Shown here: piece after piece, positions 33,114 through 45,911 of the stretch
How the letters are laid out: every line of letters begins with the position of its first letter
How positions within the stretch are numbered: position 1 is the stretch's first letter
Origin: Echinostoma caproni
Lineage: Eukaryota; Platyhelminthes; Trematoda; Plagiorchiida; Echinostomatidae
Length of the DNA: 64,000 bases
Direction of reading: 5' to 3'
NCBI GenBank assembly: GCA_900618425.1
Contig: UZAN01039380.1
Coordinates: 153,643-217,642 of the forward strand
Notes under the pieces: model-generated
Databases searched by the model: none
What the model saw: only the letters and a program-made list of their open reading frames with translations
What the model was told of the DNA's origin: nothing
Program-made: the position numbers and the translations under genes

Positions 33114-33135
33114 CTTTTGTTGCTTATCACAAACA

Positions 33136-35125
33136 CTACCTCCAAAGTTTTCACTCAAAACCAGTTTTATTGAAGAGTGTAACTGACAAGGACAGAGGTC
33201 ATTTGTGGTAAGAAAAACTTGTTCGAATATGGAAGCCGAAATACGGTGTTGCTACGGGGCCTTGACCTGACACAACATATCGGAAGACACCATACAACGT
33301 GCTAATCAGAATCGAGCTAACGACTTACTAAATGCTAAGTGAAATATATAAACTGATCTATTGAACAATGGCTTCGAACTAAGTTAAGGTGACTCACGAA
33401 CGCACAGCTTGTTTAACGTCTGACATGAATACCTGCATCACAAGATTGGATGGATGAATACCTGCGTAACAAAGTATTAATCCTGAAATAGAAAAAGGGA
33501 TCTTTCAGAATACTAGTCTTGAAAAGAAGTTTGCATTTTGCAAATTCTGGCTTCTGTCGTGTTTTCATTGTAGTGCTCGATTGCATGCAGTACTTCCCCT
33601 GGAAACTGAATGTGTATTTTCTGTACAATAAATGCAAGGAATACCGAACAATTACTGCAATTGCCACAAATAAAACCAAACCTGTGAATGTATCCACAGG
33701 CTAACAGTTCATGTATTGCACAAAAAAAGGATTTTCTAAAAATGAACGAGAAGCAGAATCTTTCTCCGTTTGCAGATCGGAGATATTCCTAATTTTGGCT
33801 GCGTTAGAAGGGTTATATTGATGATAAAATGATGAGGAGGAGGGTTTGAATCCCAATCTCATGTAAGTTCATAAGCAACCAAGTATTGTTTCGTGAACAC
33901 AGACACAACAGTTATTGACGGAAAAACGTCTCGATGAGGACCGAGTAATTCTACCATTATTCGCTTGACACATTTAAATCGATTCAAGTAGGCCATATTT
34001 GACGAAACACGGAACCATGGTTGAAGTTTAGAGCTAGATTCCCGAAGCGTTTCACGTTCAGATATTTTGTTGAAAGAGGCACCCAATATATTATTAGGTC
34101 TTTAATCCTAGAATCACAAAATTAAGCGGGCAGATCGAACTGCCGCTTTAGTTTCAGTCTCTCGCAATACCACCCAACCCTGTCGGAATGGTCTCCACAG
34201 TGTGATAGCATCTCATCGCGTGCAACTAAACTAGACGCATGGATATGTGAAATGGACGGATGGAATATCAATCACAGTATAGCTTCATTATTTCAACCCA
34301 CTCACCGCCACCACATAGTCTCTTCTCTCGCACGGCTTCATAAGGTAATCGTGAGATTCATCTGCGTTTGGTTCGTAGCTCGAACAATTCTGATAAACCT
34401 GACGCGTTCAACGCTGTACTAACATACATAGACAGTTTGAATCGAGCACACATAAACACATAGACACATACACGGTTATATGCATATATCATTAGTTAAA
34501 TAGGTTAATGAACTCGCAGCAGGTGGTGAACATGTCAGTAGCGGCTCGGGTGGAATAAGCGCTCCACGGGATACAGCTTCATTAACGCCGCATTCCTGAT
34601 CCTCTTCATCATTATCATCGGCGTGGTTGTTGAAGTTTTTCTCACCAGAAAATTCAATTCAACTGTTTTCCTATACGGAAAAGTTGCGGCAGATAAAGGC
34701 TAAGTTCATTTGGTGAGGTATCTGATAAAGGATAGTCACGTTCCTCTCTCACACAAATGTTTCTACACAAAAGCCACTCCTTGAGAACATTTCTTTTAAA
34801 TGTTTCAAGACATCAAATATGTCATAATATCAGATCAAAATTTAGAACGCTTGTCTTTGGAGACATTCCCATAAAAATCTATCAGTACATATATGTTTGT
34901 GTAAATAATAACAAGAATATTAATAACAAAGGTCTGTATTTACTTATTAACTCATTGAGGAAGGAATTATGGGTAAACAAAAGTTCTTTTGGGGAATAAC
35001 AGAAATGCAGCCGACGGTTGATAGTACATGCGTATGAATCATCGATAACCTCTACGTTGCAAGTGAATCAGATAGGTTAAACGGTTAATGCCTTGAGAAA
35101 GCGTTATCGTATGTACACGATACGG
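33136..35125. other. No recognised gene or element
   Basis: Frames up to 94 codons without a domain. A B-box-like GGTTTGAATCCC near 33,844 has no A box upstream. Confidence 0.4.
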
Positions 35126-35610
35126 NNNNNNNNNNNNNNNNNNNNNNNNNNNNNNNNNNNNNNNNNNNNNNNNNNNNNNNNNNNNNNNNNNNNNNNNNNN
35201 NNNNNNNNNNNNNNNNNNNNNNNNNNNNNNNNNNNNNNNNNNNNNNNNNNNNNNNNNNNNNNNNNNNNNNNNNNNNNNNNNNNNNNNNNNNNNNNNNNNN
35301 NNNNNNNNNNNNNNNNNNNNNNNNNNNNNNNNNNNNNNNNNNNNNNNNNNNNNNNNNNNNNNNNNNNNNNNNNNNNNNNNNNNNNNNNNNNNNNNNNNNN
35401 NNNNNNNNNNNNNNNNNNNNNNNNNNNNNNNNNNNNNNNNNNNNNNNNNNNNNNNNNNNNNNNNNNNNNNNNNNNNNNNNNNNNNNNNNNNNNNNNNNNN
35501 NNNNNNNNNNNNNNNNNNNNNNNNNNNNNNNNNNNNNNNNNNNNNNNNNNNNNNNNNNNNNNNNNNNNNNNNNNNNNNNNNNNNNNNNNNNNNNNNNNNN
35601 NNNNNNNNNN
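35126..35610. other. Assembly gap (485 Ns)
   Basis: A run of 485 undetermined bases. Frames that span it are artefacts. Confidence 0.99.
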
Positions 35611-36439
35611 TCAAAGTCCATCGGCGAATCAAGCGATCCGCCGGTGACACGTTCGCGTCCAATTCAGTGACCAACTGGGGAAAACCGGGACATCAAAACA
35701 AGCGTCAAGGTGACCGAGAGGAAATTGATCGAAACCATCTATAGAACCATTTTCCTGTCACCAACAAACAACACCAAAATCTCTCATGCGTAGATGGTGA
35801 GTGGAAGCACAAGAGACAATCTCCCGAATCCCTTATTTGGAACTTTTTCCAATAATTCCAATCTAAATCCCATCTATAACACTTTCGGTAACATATGTCA
35901 GTAAACATTGCTATGCTAACACCACTTCCGCTGTTCAATTAACTTATGCATTTATATGCTTACCGATGTATGTAATGCGTTGTTGTAATTTTACAGTCAT
36001 GCTTGCAACCAGAAAATTGCCATTTATTTGATAGTTTCCCTAGACAAGTATCTAAGGTGACTTCCCTTTGCATACATCCATGTTCATTAGTCTCATTCAC
36101 TTTTTCTCTCCGGTTGTTAAACTCAGATTATTGCGGGAAAGGGGGGTGCGAATTTCAACGATAAGAATCACGCGAGCCGTTCGATTGGTTGCGCTACCCT
36201 TACACGCTCTGTCACATTGTTGAAATTTTCACATATTCATTCAATATCATGCGTCGTCGTTACCCACGGGACCATATCACTTGTTTCGAACGTGCCAGGA
36301 CATCTTTTGATGGTTCAGCCGTTTGTGTGACTCCAGTTTTTCACTGTCCGGGTTGAACCAAAAAACGCAGGCGTGTAGGATGCCAGGTTGACCTTAGTTG
36401 TACCCATTAAGCCAAGATAATTGTTCCTTCATTGGTCAG
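35611..36439. other. No recognised gene or element
   Basis: A Trp- and Tyr-rich minus frame (35,705-35,938) shows no known domain. Otherwise only short frames. Confidence 0.4.
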
Positions 36440-37020
36440 CACAAACATTTGGTCCCTGTTTCCAACGATGTCAGATTCCCTATAGTATCCTCCGATCGAG
36501 GATTCATCTGTGTACCAGAATCCTGAACGAGTAAGGATATTGATCACTCTCTAGTGTCCATAGACGGATTTCAAGTTTACCGACAGGATCGTGGAACCGG
36601 AGGAAAAAACGATTGGAGGGATGTTGTGACATATGTCAACTTTTCATGGTGTGGCAAGTCCCATGTTATTTGTCAGTTTTGTTCAAAAGGTAGGGAATGA
36701 ATAAACGTGCGGTGTCATCCAAGATTTTTCTGTTTTACTCATACAATACTGAGTAACTTATATACTGCGCCTTACTGTACACAGTCAGATCGTATTTCAT
36801 TATTCGACTCGTTCATACCTTTTAGATGTTAGTTTACACAAAACCGTTGATTATTTTAACCATACTAGTACTCATCCTCTTCTGTTATTAAGTATGACAG
36901 CTCTTTGTCACTCTCCCACAAGAGATAATTCTATACTGGACAGAGTAATCACCAGCCACCCAAATCCATTTTCCTTAGCACTAAAAGCACCTATTTCCTC
37001 CAGCTACCACTATTTACTCT
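36440..37020 (+). pseudogene. Endonuclease domain of element L2, heavily frameshifted
   Basis: Begins VSTNIWSLFPTMSDSL near 36,440 and continues in another frame with a block resembling the metal-binding motif (PES in place of the usual QESW). SIDGFQVYRQDRGTGG (about 36,557-36,605) and VVTYVN come next. A later piece (PYCTQSDRISLFDSF, about 36,770) and a final DNSILDRVITSHPN near 36,925-36,965 match the C-terminal half of APE-type LINE endonucleases. The GDFN box is not clearly readable. Confidence 0.72.
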
Positions 37021-37489
37021 TAGTTTAAGCTAAAATGTATTCACACTGTGCATTCAAATCTTTCTGTCGATCTGACCACATTAGATTTCCTTTTCGTAAC
37101 TTCTCGCCTACAAGTTTTACCTTCCTCAACGAAGCTCCCAGTCAGGCCTCTTTATGGTTTTCATTTGCTCCTTCTTCTCCATTCACATGTGTCCCCCTCT
37201 ACACCCAATCAGTGCCATTTACAATTACTGCTGCCCTGTTCAAAGTGTTCGAGGGAAGAATAAACTCACCTCTACTAAACTCGCGATGGCGGCAAAAGTA
37301 AAATACTTACGAGTCTCACAACGCTTCCAATACTTCTGCTGTCAGGTATTTTCCCAGGTTTATCAAAACTGAAGTAAATAGTTTCAACGCATTATTCTCT
37401 GATTGAATCCTGAGGACTGGGAACAGCAAACACCTGTGGTAAGGTATACGACTTCTCTGTGGAAGGAAGAAAGTACCGTCGAATCTGGA

Positions 37490-37770
37490 TGTTTTTTTTT
37501 ATTACACACCTATTTGTGGTGTACAACAGAGGTAAACCCTATATTCACGAGGATCTGCTGTTCAGTGGTGCAAACTGGCAGCCTAAGCCCCGGGACTTGA
37601 GTGGTAAACACATAAGGCCCCGACAGGTTAGACGTGGTATTGAACCGGAGGACAGCAGAGCTGCCTACCAACAAAGTCGGGTAGCGGTGACGGGGCTCGA
37701 ACCTCAAACCACAGGATCAAAAGCACGCCGGTGACAGCGACTAAACAACTGCGCCACCACCACCGAACTG
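37490..37770 (-). mobile_element. tRNA-derived SINE inserted in element L2 (family S2)
   Basis: On the minus strand the copy starts near 37,768 with a tRNA-like head. An A box TGGCGCAGTTGTTTAGT lies near 37,757-37,741 and a B box GGTTCGAGCCCC near 37,701-37,690. A body of about 180 bp and an A-rich tail (AATAAAAAAAAAC, about 37,495) follow. It lies between the L2 linker and RT fingers, where CR1 elements have no such sequence, so it inserted after L2. I could not see a clear target duplication. The copy at 23.5 kb is a fragment of the same family. Confidence 0.8.
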
Positions 37771-37784
37771 TTGACTAGTTCACT

Positions 37785-38105
37785 GCCGTTTTCCAGGGCC
37801 TGTCATCGGACATTCTCCCTGCCTACTCATCAAAAAATGTTTGTAACGTGGAACCATTTTCATATAATGATGTTTTGAAACTTTTAAATAGGTGCAATTC
37901 GTCTTCTGTTGCAGGTCCGGATGGCTTACATCCAGCCCACTTCAAATATGGTGCTGCTTCACTAGCTGGGGCAATCACCTCCATTGTAAATGAATCTCTT
38001 CACACTTCTACTATCCCCGACTGTTGGAGACCGGTCACAATCATACCACTCCCCAAAGCATCCATACCTTCTATCCTCTCCAAACGTTTTCGTCCCATAG
38101 CTTGA
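37785..38105 (+). pseudogene. RT fingers of element L2
   Basis: One open frame of about 100 codons. It contains SSVAGPDGLHPAHF (motif 1), IPDCWRPVTIIPLPK (motif 2) and SKRFRPIA, ending at a stop. These are the standard blocks before motif A in CR1-type reverse transcriptases, and they are exactly the blocks missing from L1. Confidence 0.85.
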
Positions 38106-38224
38106 ACACCTTCAGGTCTTAAGTTGGCTGAAAAGGCTATCTTCAAACGCCTTTAGCAGGCTATAAACACTTCCTGTGATTCTTTACAATTTACGAGCCT
38201 GATAGAGCCATCTTAGACCCGGCC

Positions 38225-39069
38225 TCTACCTTTATTCATTTTATCACTAAGTTTTTGAACAACTCTGCTAAGTCTGTTAGGTGCGCTTTTCTGGACTACT
38301 CTTCGGCATTTGATTCCATTTCTCCATCTAAGTTGTTAAAAAAGCTGGAATGGTTTGAATGCCCCAAGCAATTGTTAGCTTGGTCATCCAACATTTTTAC
38401 CGATAGAGCACGAACCACTAGATTGGGGAAAAGCTTCATCTAAACCCTTAGTCAACAACTTCGGGGTCCTTCAAGGAGCTGTGCTATCCCCATACTTATT
38501 TGCCACTTATATTTGTAATATTCCCTGTTTCTCCCGCACGTATTTTGAAATAAACAGATGATATCGTGTTGTGAAAACCCATTTCTTCTTACTCCGATCT
38601 AAGCTCCTTCACCGATAATCTTGATCAAATTCAGTCTTTATCCTCCTCATCGGGGCTAACTCTGAACCCCAGTAAATATGTTCAGTGTTTATATAGTTTT
38701 GCTCGCTCTCCATATCCGACAGACCCCACAGTGATTAATAACAATACTTTAACCAGAGTGACCTCTGTCAACTATCTTGGTGTAACCATAGATGGCAATC
38801 TTAATTGGTCAACCCACATCCACAACTGCATTGGTAAACTGCGACGCCTTTCATTTCAAATACGAAAGCTCAGGCAGTTTCGCGCATCCCAATCAGGCAT
38901 TTCTACCTTTGTTTATCAGTGTGTTTTCCCCATCTTACTCTACTGTTCCCAAGTTACTTTTTCTGATTTACTCAAACAGGATTTCAAAGTCTTACGCCGC
39001 GGTCTAACCATTATTAGTCATGTCTCTTCCATTCCTGTGAATGAAATAGCTGTAAAGCTTTCGGAGTAA
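38225..39069 (+). pseudogene. RT palm and thumb of element L2, frameshifted
   Basis: Motif A is FLDYSSAFD near 38,288-38,314. After a frame change, motif B GVLQGAVLSPYLF lies at 38,464-38,502. Motif C is reduced to a stop followed by TDD (about 38,552-38,563). LTLNPSKY and the NYLGVTIDGN block (about 38,770-38,800) come next. The thumb has ILLYCSQVTFSDLLKQDFK and ends at a stop at 39,069. The stop in motif C rules out activity. Confidence 0.83.
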
Positions 39070-39078
39070 CACATAATC

Positions 39079-39366
39079 GTGAAATTTGCGGAGAGGATTC
39101 TCACAGATGCTGACCATCTAATGCACGCAGAATTTACACGTTGTCGTTCCCATCATTCCACATGTTTCCAATTGCGGCAAATTACATCTAGAATTAACGC
39201 TCACCAAAATTCACCTTTACCGTATGTTGCTCGTTTACTCACAATTGAAGAAAGGAAAATAAGTGCAATTTGTCTTAACCTTGGATTAAGAAATGTCCCC
39301 ATGTCTGGTAAAATTTTCTCCCTGTTGATTATGTGCCTTGTGACGGTTGGCGTTTACCATTTTTAA
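39079..39366 (+). pseudogene. C-terminal region of element L2
   Basis: A 95-codon frame whose middle (RSHHSTCF then PYVARLLT) matches the C-terminus of L1. It is followed by the 3' UTR and the ATACA tail. Confidence 0.7.
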
Positions 39367-39400
39367 CTCAAACGTGATTTCCATTGCTTGCAAAAGTTAC

Positions 39401-39422
39401 ACACAATACAATACAATACAAT
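39401..39422 (+). repeat. (ATACA)n tail of element L2
   Basis: About four units of ACAAT/ATACA end the element. The unit differs from the CTTGA tail of L1. Confidence 0.82.
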
Positions 39423-39969
39423 TTATCATGTTGTTGACTGTCATTATATTTTTCAAATCACACTACTCCTTTCCAATTTCCGCAGTTTCCCTGAACACTA
39501 TACAATGGTTGCGCTGACCTATCCTACCCCGATCCGAATTCCTATGACGAACCGAGTTGTTGTTTTGAGGGATTTCTTTTGCTTCTGATCGGCACTAGAT
39601 AGGAAACAAAGAACACCGAAATTAATCTAACGCGTTGAGTGTTACGAACCTAGGGAACTTTTTCCGCACCATAAATCTGTTGCTCAGGCCTCAGTGTAGA
39701 CAGCCAAGGAGTGAATATATGAGAGATCCTGCGATTGAGATTGCTCTCTCAGAAACCGGTTGCTACGTTTAGTGTACTGAACAAAGTCGCAGTCGGCAAA
39801 GGCAGTTTCCTTGACGGTATCATTGGGACAGTTGCTTCAGTATCATCTATAAAACTGATATAAAAACCAGATAGATTAAGAAGACAAAATGGTCGGTACA
39901 TTGCATTAGGCGGTCTATATTCGGTAATTATTTGGAACGGGGGACGTATGAAGAGTTGCTTTCGGCTGA
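39423..39969. other. No clear feature; possible C-terminal remains of the Penelope-like element
   Basis: Lies downstream of the RT relic on the minus strand, where Penelope-like elements often carry a GIY-YIG endonuclease. I could not find a GIY or YIG motif in any frame. Confidence 0.35.
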
Positions 39970-40865
39970 CCGTTTCACCGTTGGTCCTTTGGTTCTTTCA
40001 CGTAAATTCTTTTGAATGAATAATTCGGGTTAATCGTTGTCCAATAGTGTCTGTCTTAATTGGTTCAATTCTGGCTCCAGGTTTTCTGTAGAACATGCAT
40101 TTCTAATGCGAGCCGCTAGGGATCGAATGAGGTCCGTATGTCCAACAGGGTATTCTTGTCAGCTAGTACGAAAATGTCACCAACGTGATTACAATGTAAC
40201 AACAACAAACAGTGGTGGTATCCCGAATTTCATGGTTTTCTAGTTTTGCCACAATAATGTCAGCCAAATGTGAGCCCAGAGGCGATTCCATGTCAACTTT
40301 GTACGTTTGCCTGTACAGTTCATCGTCGAATCTAAACTGAACGTCAAAGGTACAACGTGACTCCTAAGAGTTGGCTAATCGAATACCGATATCTATCCCG
40401 TTGTCTATGATGCAGTCGCAAGCATAATTTATTGTTGCACCTAAAGGAGCATTGGTGAACAACGATGTTCCATCTACTGATGCCATTAATTGATCCATCC
40501 TTGTCTCGTTCTCCCATAATTTTCTTCAACTGGGATGTATCCCTCAAACGTCAGTGAAAACTCTTTTTTCCCAAACTTCCACAAGCCGTTGGGCAACCGA
40601 CTGATAAGTAGAAGCGCTCATGTTCAGAGGAAATGAAATGGTACTCCCGGCTTATGAACTCTAGGTAAACCGTAAAGACGAGGAATAGAGGTTTCTGCTG
40701 GTGTCAACTTAGAGATGATATTTTGATCTCTCAAAGATTTGAGTGATGACGCTATGAGCACTTTTGTTGTGTCTGTCTCATTTGTTTCTCCTGTAACGAA
40801 TTTCGACGCATTTCTCAACAAGTTAATGATCTTATTAGTATATTCCGCGCGGTCCAAAATACCTT
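39970..40865 (-). pseudogene. Penelope-like element reverse transcriptase, decayed
   Basis: On the minus strand from about 40,857 the frame reads DRAEYTNKIINLL, and later IPRLYGLPRVHKPGVP (near 40,680-40,632), the hallmark block of Penelope-like RTs. After a frameshift VDGTSLFTNAPLGATIN follows (motif A region, near 40,480-40,430), with the catalytic Asp context altered. ELYRQTYKVDMESPLGSHLA is motif B (about 40,325-40,260). The motif C position reads HVGD in place of YVDD (about 40,175), losing the first catalytic Asp. A thumb block, CSTENLEPELNQLRQTLL, is near 40,090-40,040. Penelope-like elements are retroelements related to telomerase RT. Several frameshifts and motif losses make this copy dead. 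Confidence 0.85.
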
Positions 40866-43800
40866 AAATATTGAATAAAACTGCTCAAAGTGGAGAAGGT
40901 TTGAGCTTCGCTTCCATAATCCGCAACATGTGTTGAGGAAAATGGTCGTATATTCTTTGTAAATATAGACAAGCGACAGACTCCGCAATAATTGCACGGA
41001 TAAGTCCAATAAAATGGACTGTAAAATTAAAATATGACTAGCTTCCCCAAGTTATGTTTATCCGGAAGTTTTGGCGAGGTCACTTTCCCCTTTGTATCAT
41101 TTTTGTTCACAGCGCGTCGTAGAAACGACTTCCAGTTTCATTTGAACAACAACAATCCTAGTGGTGGTTAACATAGAGCTCTCTTTCTCCCTCTCAGACA
41201 ACACATTGGTTCTCATAAAGTTCTTCTGTCGCGCGGTTTATGGTTTTGTCTCTCGTGAGTTTCTTTTGTCGTTAGTCCGAGGGGAGCAACAAATTGTAGT
41301 CATTGGATGCAGGGATATTTTAACCCGACGTTATTGTTTCGAAACTACAACACACTAACAGACAGACAAAAATATTGATTTGCGGTGGTCGTAGCGGTAC
41401 AACTAGGAGTGTTTTATGTGTATGCATTGGTGGACGGGATGGATAGCGTGGAACAGGGAAATAAACCGATTTCATTAGATGAGCAGTGACCGACTCACTG
41501 TGATCTTTAGATTCCCGGTTGTGGGGTCTTTAATTTTTCTCTATTCCCGGGTCGCTGTAGAGAAATTATTGCTGCTCGGGAAAATCCTCACCCGACCGGA
41601 ATCACTGAGTTTGTGTTTTGAAAATGAAATCAATTGAAAAAAGACTGTTATGTCGTCGCCGAATCAATAGAATGAGTGCGTTGAGCTTACAGATTCTTTG
41701 GAATCTGGGTTGTCTACATTTTCCGGGATTTTTATCTGAAGGGATTCATAAATAGCATATTAAAATAAATCCGTATAAAAGTTCTATGATTAAAGTTAAG
41801 TAATCTTCTTTTACTTATTGAATCAAAGATTATTTCGTTTTTCCATCCATTGCAAGCAATAGTGAATTGGCTGTGGTTTGAACAGAGTTTTTTGCTTTGT
41901 CGTTTGTTCACCGTTGCAAAGTTACCACTCAGATGACGACAAATAATTACTCTTTAATGCCCATTGTTGTTAAATTTGTCCAATGTTGTAATTAGACTTT
42001 GTTGTTTGATGAAGTTGTATAAAAAAAATAACCTTGTAACACAAGTCTTTATTCAAGCGAGTACGAAAAATCCTGGAAATCTGACAGTGTCTCGTATTCT
42101 TGGTCGAAACTTAGTGCTGTACCCAGAAGAAGTCGGTAAAATTACTGCATGTGTGATTTCACAATAAAATGCTCAAAATTAAAATTCTCATGTTCGATAC
42201 CCTTAAAATTCTACTGATCCACACCGAACGGAGTGTCAGTCTTTAATTCCCTTTCAACTTATCAGGTCTGACAAGTATTTACTTTCATGATCGGTAAAAT
42301 GTATTTCTTGGAAAACTAGATCCACAAATTAGCTTTCGCCATTTGTTGTTTTGTTCGTCAGTCAACAGGCATTCGTCAATGAAATAAGACGAACGTGCCT
42401 TGCTAGCTGTTCCATAACGGCTGTACATCAGCTGATCACAACTGCAATTCTAATTTAGTCATACTTTTTCTGCTTATGGTAGACAACAATTGGGACTAAT
42501 TCCCTTGATTATGCTATAAATCGAAGCACTTACACAAGTCAGGACCTGAGACATCGGACTTATGCACCTCTCGAATTAGTTGCCTCCTTATTTCATTTGT
42601 ATACGGAAAACTCTTCAGTGTTTCATCCGGTTTTGACACCGTGACATCACAAAACGCCTAGCCAACAGGCCGCATATCTCAAGGTCCTCCGCTGAAGGTC
42701 AGTTTTCACGTTTCCTGGACTATATTTTTCCTCCGCTCATGAAACAGTTTTACGTGAGCAGTTATTGGCCTTATTTTTTTCAATTTAATTGTGATGACAA
42801 ATGAATGTTAATCGATTTATTCACTGTGCGCCTTATGCTAAAATATACTATTCACAATACTTTGATTGACCAGAATAAGCAGCATTCATTGATTGAAAGG
42901 AATAAACCTCTATGCTAATCTCCAGAAAATATTTTCCAATCTTGAGCCCTATCATTCGAACCACTATAAATTTTATCACGACACTCAAGGTCGCGTCAAT
43001 TCTGATAGTAAAACAGAAGAATAAAGAACACTGAAGTAAGAGATAGAACCCGGAATAAATGCTATTCAGCCATGGCTATTCGTATGCAGGTATGGTATTA
43101 GAAGTCGAAATATATTCGTAAACTGAGAGTTATGTCACACGAGTCCAGTCAATACTTAAATACATATAAACATCCAACACGTTCCGAACTCGGCCAACAC
43201 CAATTCAGCATAGCCTATTATCAATAAAACTGGACAGCTTAAAAATGCACGACTTAAATTGACTTCAATTTTTACGCTTGCAGAAACAAATCATATGATA
43301 TACAACTCCATATGTGCTTCACTGACGTTTTGTATGATCCAAAAGGATCTAACTGATTAGCGAGCCCTTGATATGAAGAATATCAAACCTCGATTCCCAG
43401 TTCGTCTGGCTTCTAAACCAGACAAACGTGTGATCATTAGACAAGTGGAGTGGCGAATAACGTACACTCTTAACCACGTTTCACATGTGTTGTGTTCCGT
43501 TAATTATTTCGAAACTTCAAAACAAATTAATCTGTGGTCTGGAATAATTGAATTCGTTTCACCTGGAGTGTGTTCATGGAATTCTTGACAGAACTATCCT
43601 GGAAAATAGAAAAACTTGATTGAAAAACTAACATATTTTTGTGTTAGACATTCGTAGATCTGTTCTCTTAACCGTGTAATCTCAAAATAAATTTTCAACC
43701 AATTTGGTCGATCTCTTGACCACATGCCTATTTTACCAAGAATTATGTTATGCTATATGTTATTTTGTAATGAAAACGGTTATCTAGACTTTTAGCAATG

Positions 43801-45911
43801 GTAATGTGGTTTTACTCGCCATTGCTCGTGTACCTTAGCCGACCAAAGGTCTAAAATAAATGCACTGGTCCTCTATTCCAAACTTTGTCCGATTTCAACC
43901 TTACTGTCGTCTGGCTTCATACCAAGATTATTCCTTGACACCTTACATCGTCTGTTAATTCAGTGATCAAGGCTTAACTTACCTCTTCCCATAATCCGGT
44001 CTCATTTTTTTATCCATTTTGTGACCGCGTGTATTTAAATCCTGTGAGCTTGGATCAAACTAAAGTAACTAGGTAATCAGCATGAATGAACACCCCTAGA
44101 TTTCGGACAAAACAAGGGTGCAATCTTTTGAACACTGTACACTACATAAATATTGTTGAATGCCTCCAGATCATCGCAAAGCAGAAAAAATGAAAAAATG
44201 ACTTAATTTACCGGAGACGAATTCATTAATTTGTCGGAGTCTAGTTGTGCATTGCAAAGGCTTTCATACGGTAGCTACTTTGGCCCAAATAAGTATGATC
44301 ACACACCTACAGTTATCTCCGTCCAAACCAGTTGGATTCCTATCGTTCACTTCTCTCTACTTTATCTGCATTTCTCTTGCGACCTCTTCTTGAGAAAAAC
44401 CAATTCAACCAAAGGCCAATCGCTGAGCAAGCTTCAATTTCACCGAATTATCAAAAAAAACGATGCCATCGGTTCCAGTTTTTGATTCTTCTAACGACCT
44501 GACCACAGACAAAAGCCACATTCACACTGAAAGAGTCAGGTATGGGAATGCAAAAATTCGCAAGCAGTCCTAAACAATTCACCAGTGAACAAATTTACGT
44601 ATCAACAGAGCCACTCCCATGAACACTTGTATGAACGACGGACACGAACGAGCCGAGGAGATTAGGATGCTCAGCAAGATTGTCGCTCACTCCAACTCAC
44701 ACCACAAAGCACACAGGGAGATGGTAAAAGAGGATCTGCAAAGAAAATGTTCACCGCATCGAGATAGCGAGGGGGGAGAGGGGGCGAGGTTAACAATGGT
44801 TGTGTCGTGAACGGATCAACGATGAAACAAACCAAACTGGGTTTTGTTCCAACACATTGCCAAAATTCAAAAAGTCGTAGCCCAGGACGTACAACATATA
44901 ACAAGCGCTGTTAAGATCTGTGTGATGAGTGCGGTTCTTGCAATTGAGATTTTCAGTGATTCGCTATCGGAGATCACCCAACCTCCGATCAATTATCTCC
45001 AGTTAGGAGTGCATCGCTTACAGAGAAAAGTAGCTCAGTGTAATTGAATGCATCAATACCATTGAGATTTCATGTGGTTCTAATTCAAAAAACAGCAACT
45101 CTTCAATTACGCTCCCAGTATGTTCATTTCTCATTCCGAATCAGAGTTTGCTCGCTTGAAAATTATAGCCTTGTAAGATTTTAAAAATGAGTTTTATTTT
45201 GTTCCTTTCTCTACAGATCAAAACAGGTTACTGTCTTTTCTCGTTCAAAAAGCGTTGTTGAACCGGTAATCAATCTATAAGTTCCGTACAATTGGGTGCA
45301 ACAGCTTAGTGGAGGGGGTGCAGTGGCAAGAGGTGATAAGTAGCACATTTCGCTTTGTAATCACCTGGACGGCAGACCTCAAGAAATGTACTGTTTGTAA
45401 CTCATTTAGGTCTGACTCTGTGAACTAAAATGCTATACCAGATGAGTTGTCTCTCTATGCCACACAAAGAACAATACTTTTTCAATCGCATTCTACTGCG
45501 AACCCCACAAAGTGGTTCGTGGTTCAGTCGTCCCACGTCACCGGTTGGATTAAGTTTAGATATTCGTCGTGATGTGATTCCCTTCCTCTCCCCGAAGACA
45601 ACGGTAAATTAACTCCGGATTCGTTCATTCTAGTCTGTTGTCCATTCTATCAACAGTCCAGGACAGAATCTATCCGATTAGGGGAACAACGGAAGCTTAC
45701 AAACTCTCTCGGCAACTCACTCACTATTGTTTGGCTACGGAGACATGCGATCATTCCGACTGGACACACTTTTGAATAGCCTCAGTCTAATTAGTGACCT
45801 GCGACCAATCGCTTTATGGGGTTTGAACAATTCGGTAACACTAATTTGTATGACGATATGAAGTGAAACGATTTGTTTAATGCCAATCAAACGCAAACTT
45901 TTTTCATCTGA

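Larger units (their letters stand above)
32745..33135. repeat. Palindromic cluster of a hammerhead-bearing repeat (family H-A)
   Basis: Four blocks alternate. Block A (32,748-32,812, with TTCAGAGGCACCAGG) is followed by a reverse hammerhead block (32,877-32,945). A reverse copy of block A (32,985-33,048) and a forward hammerhead block (33,072-33,130) come next. The two hammerhead blocks are about 85-90% identical as inverted copies over 60 bp. The arrangement fits two pieces of a tandem A-hammerhead array joined head to head. A similar pair, a reverse hammerhead and a forward scrap of block A with TCTGGTGCCT, lies at 62.19 and 62.5 kb. Confidence 0.72.
36440..39422 (+). mobile_element. CR1/Jockey-group non-LTR retrotransposon, decayed (element L2)
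   Basis: A longer relic than L1, with endonuclease, linker, RT fingers, palm and thumb, and C-terminus in the normal order. It ends in an ATACA tandem tail (39,401-39,422). Almost every domain is in a different frame from the next. A reverse-strand SINE (about 37,490-37,770) interrupts it between linker and RT. The tail unit differs from L1 (CTTGA), and the motifs differ in detail (GVLQGAVLSPYLF against GVLQGAILSPFFF), so L1 and L2 belong to related but distinct families. Confidence 0.85.

Noticed and set aside
35039..35674. Long open frames of 178-211 codons on both strands
   Set aside because: They are open only because they consist of the N gap.
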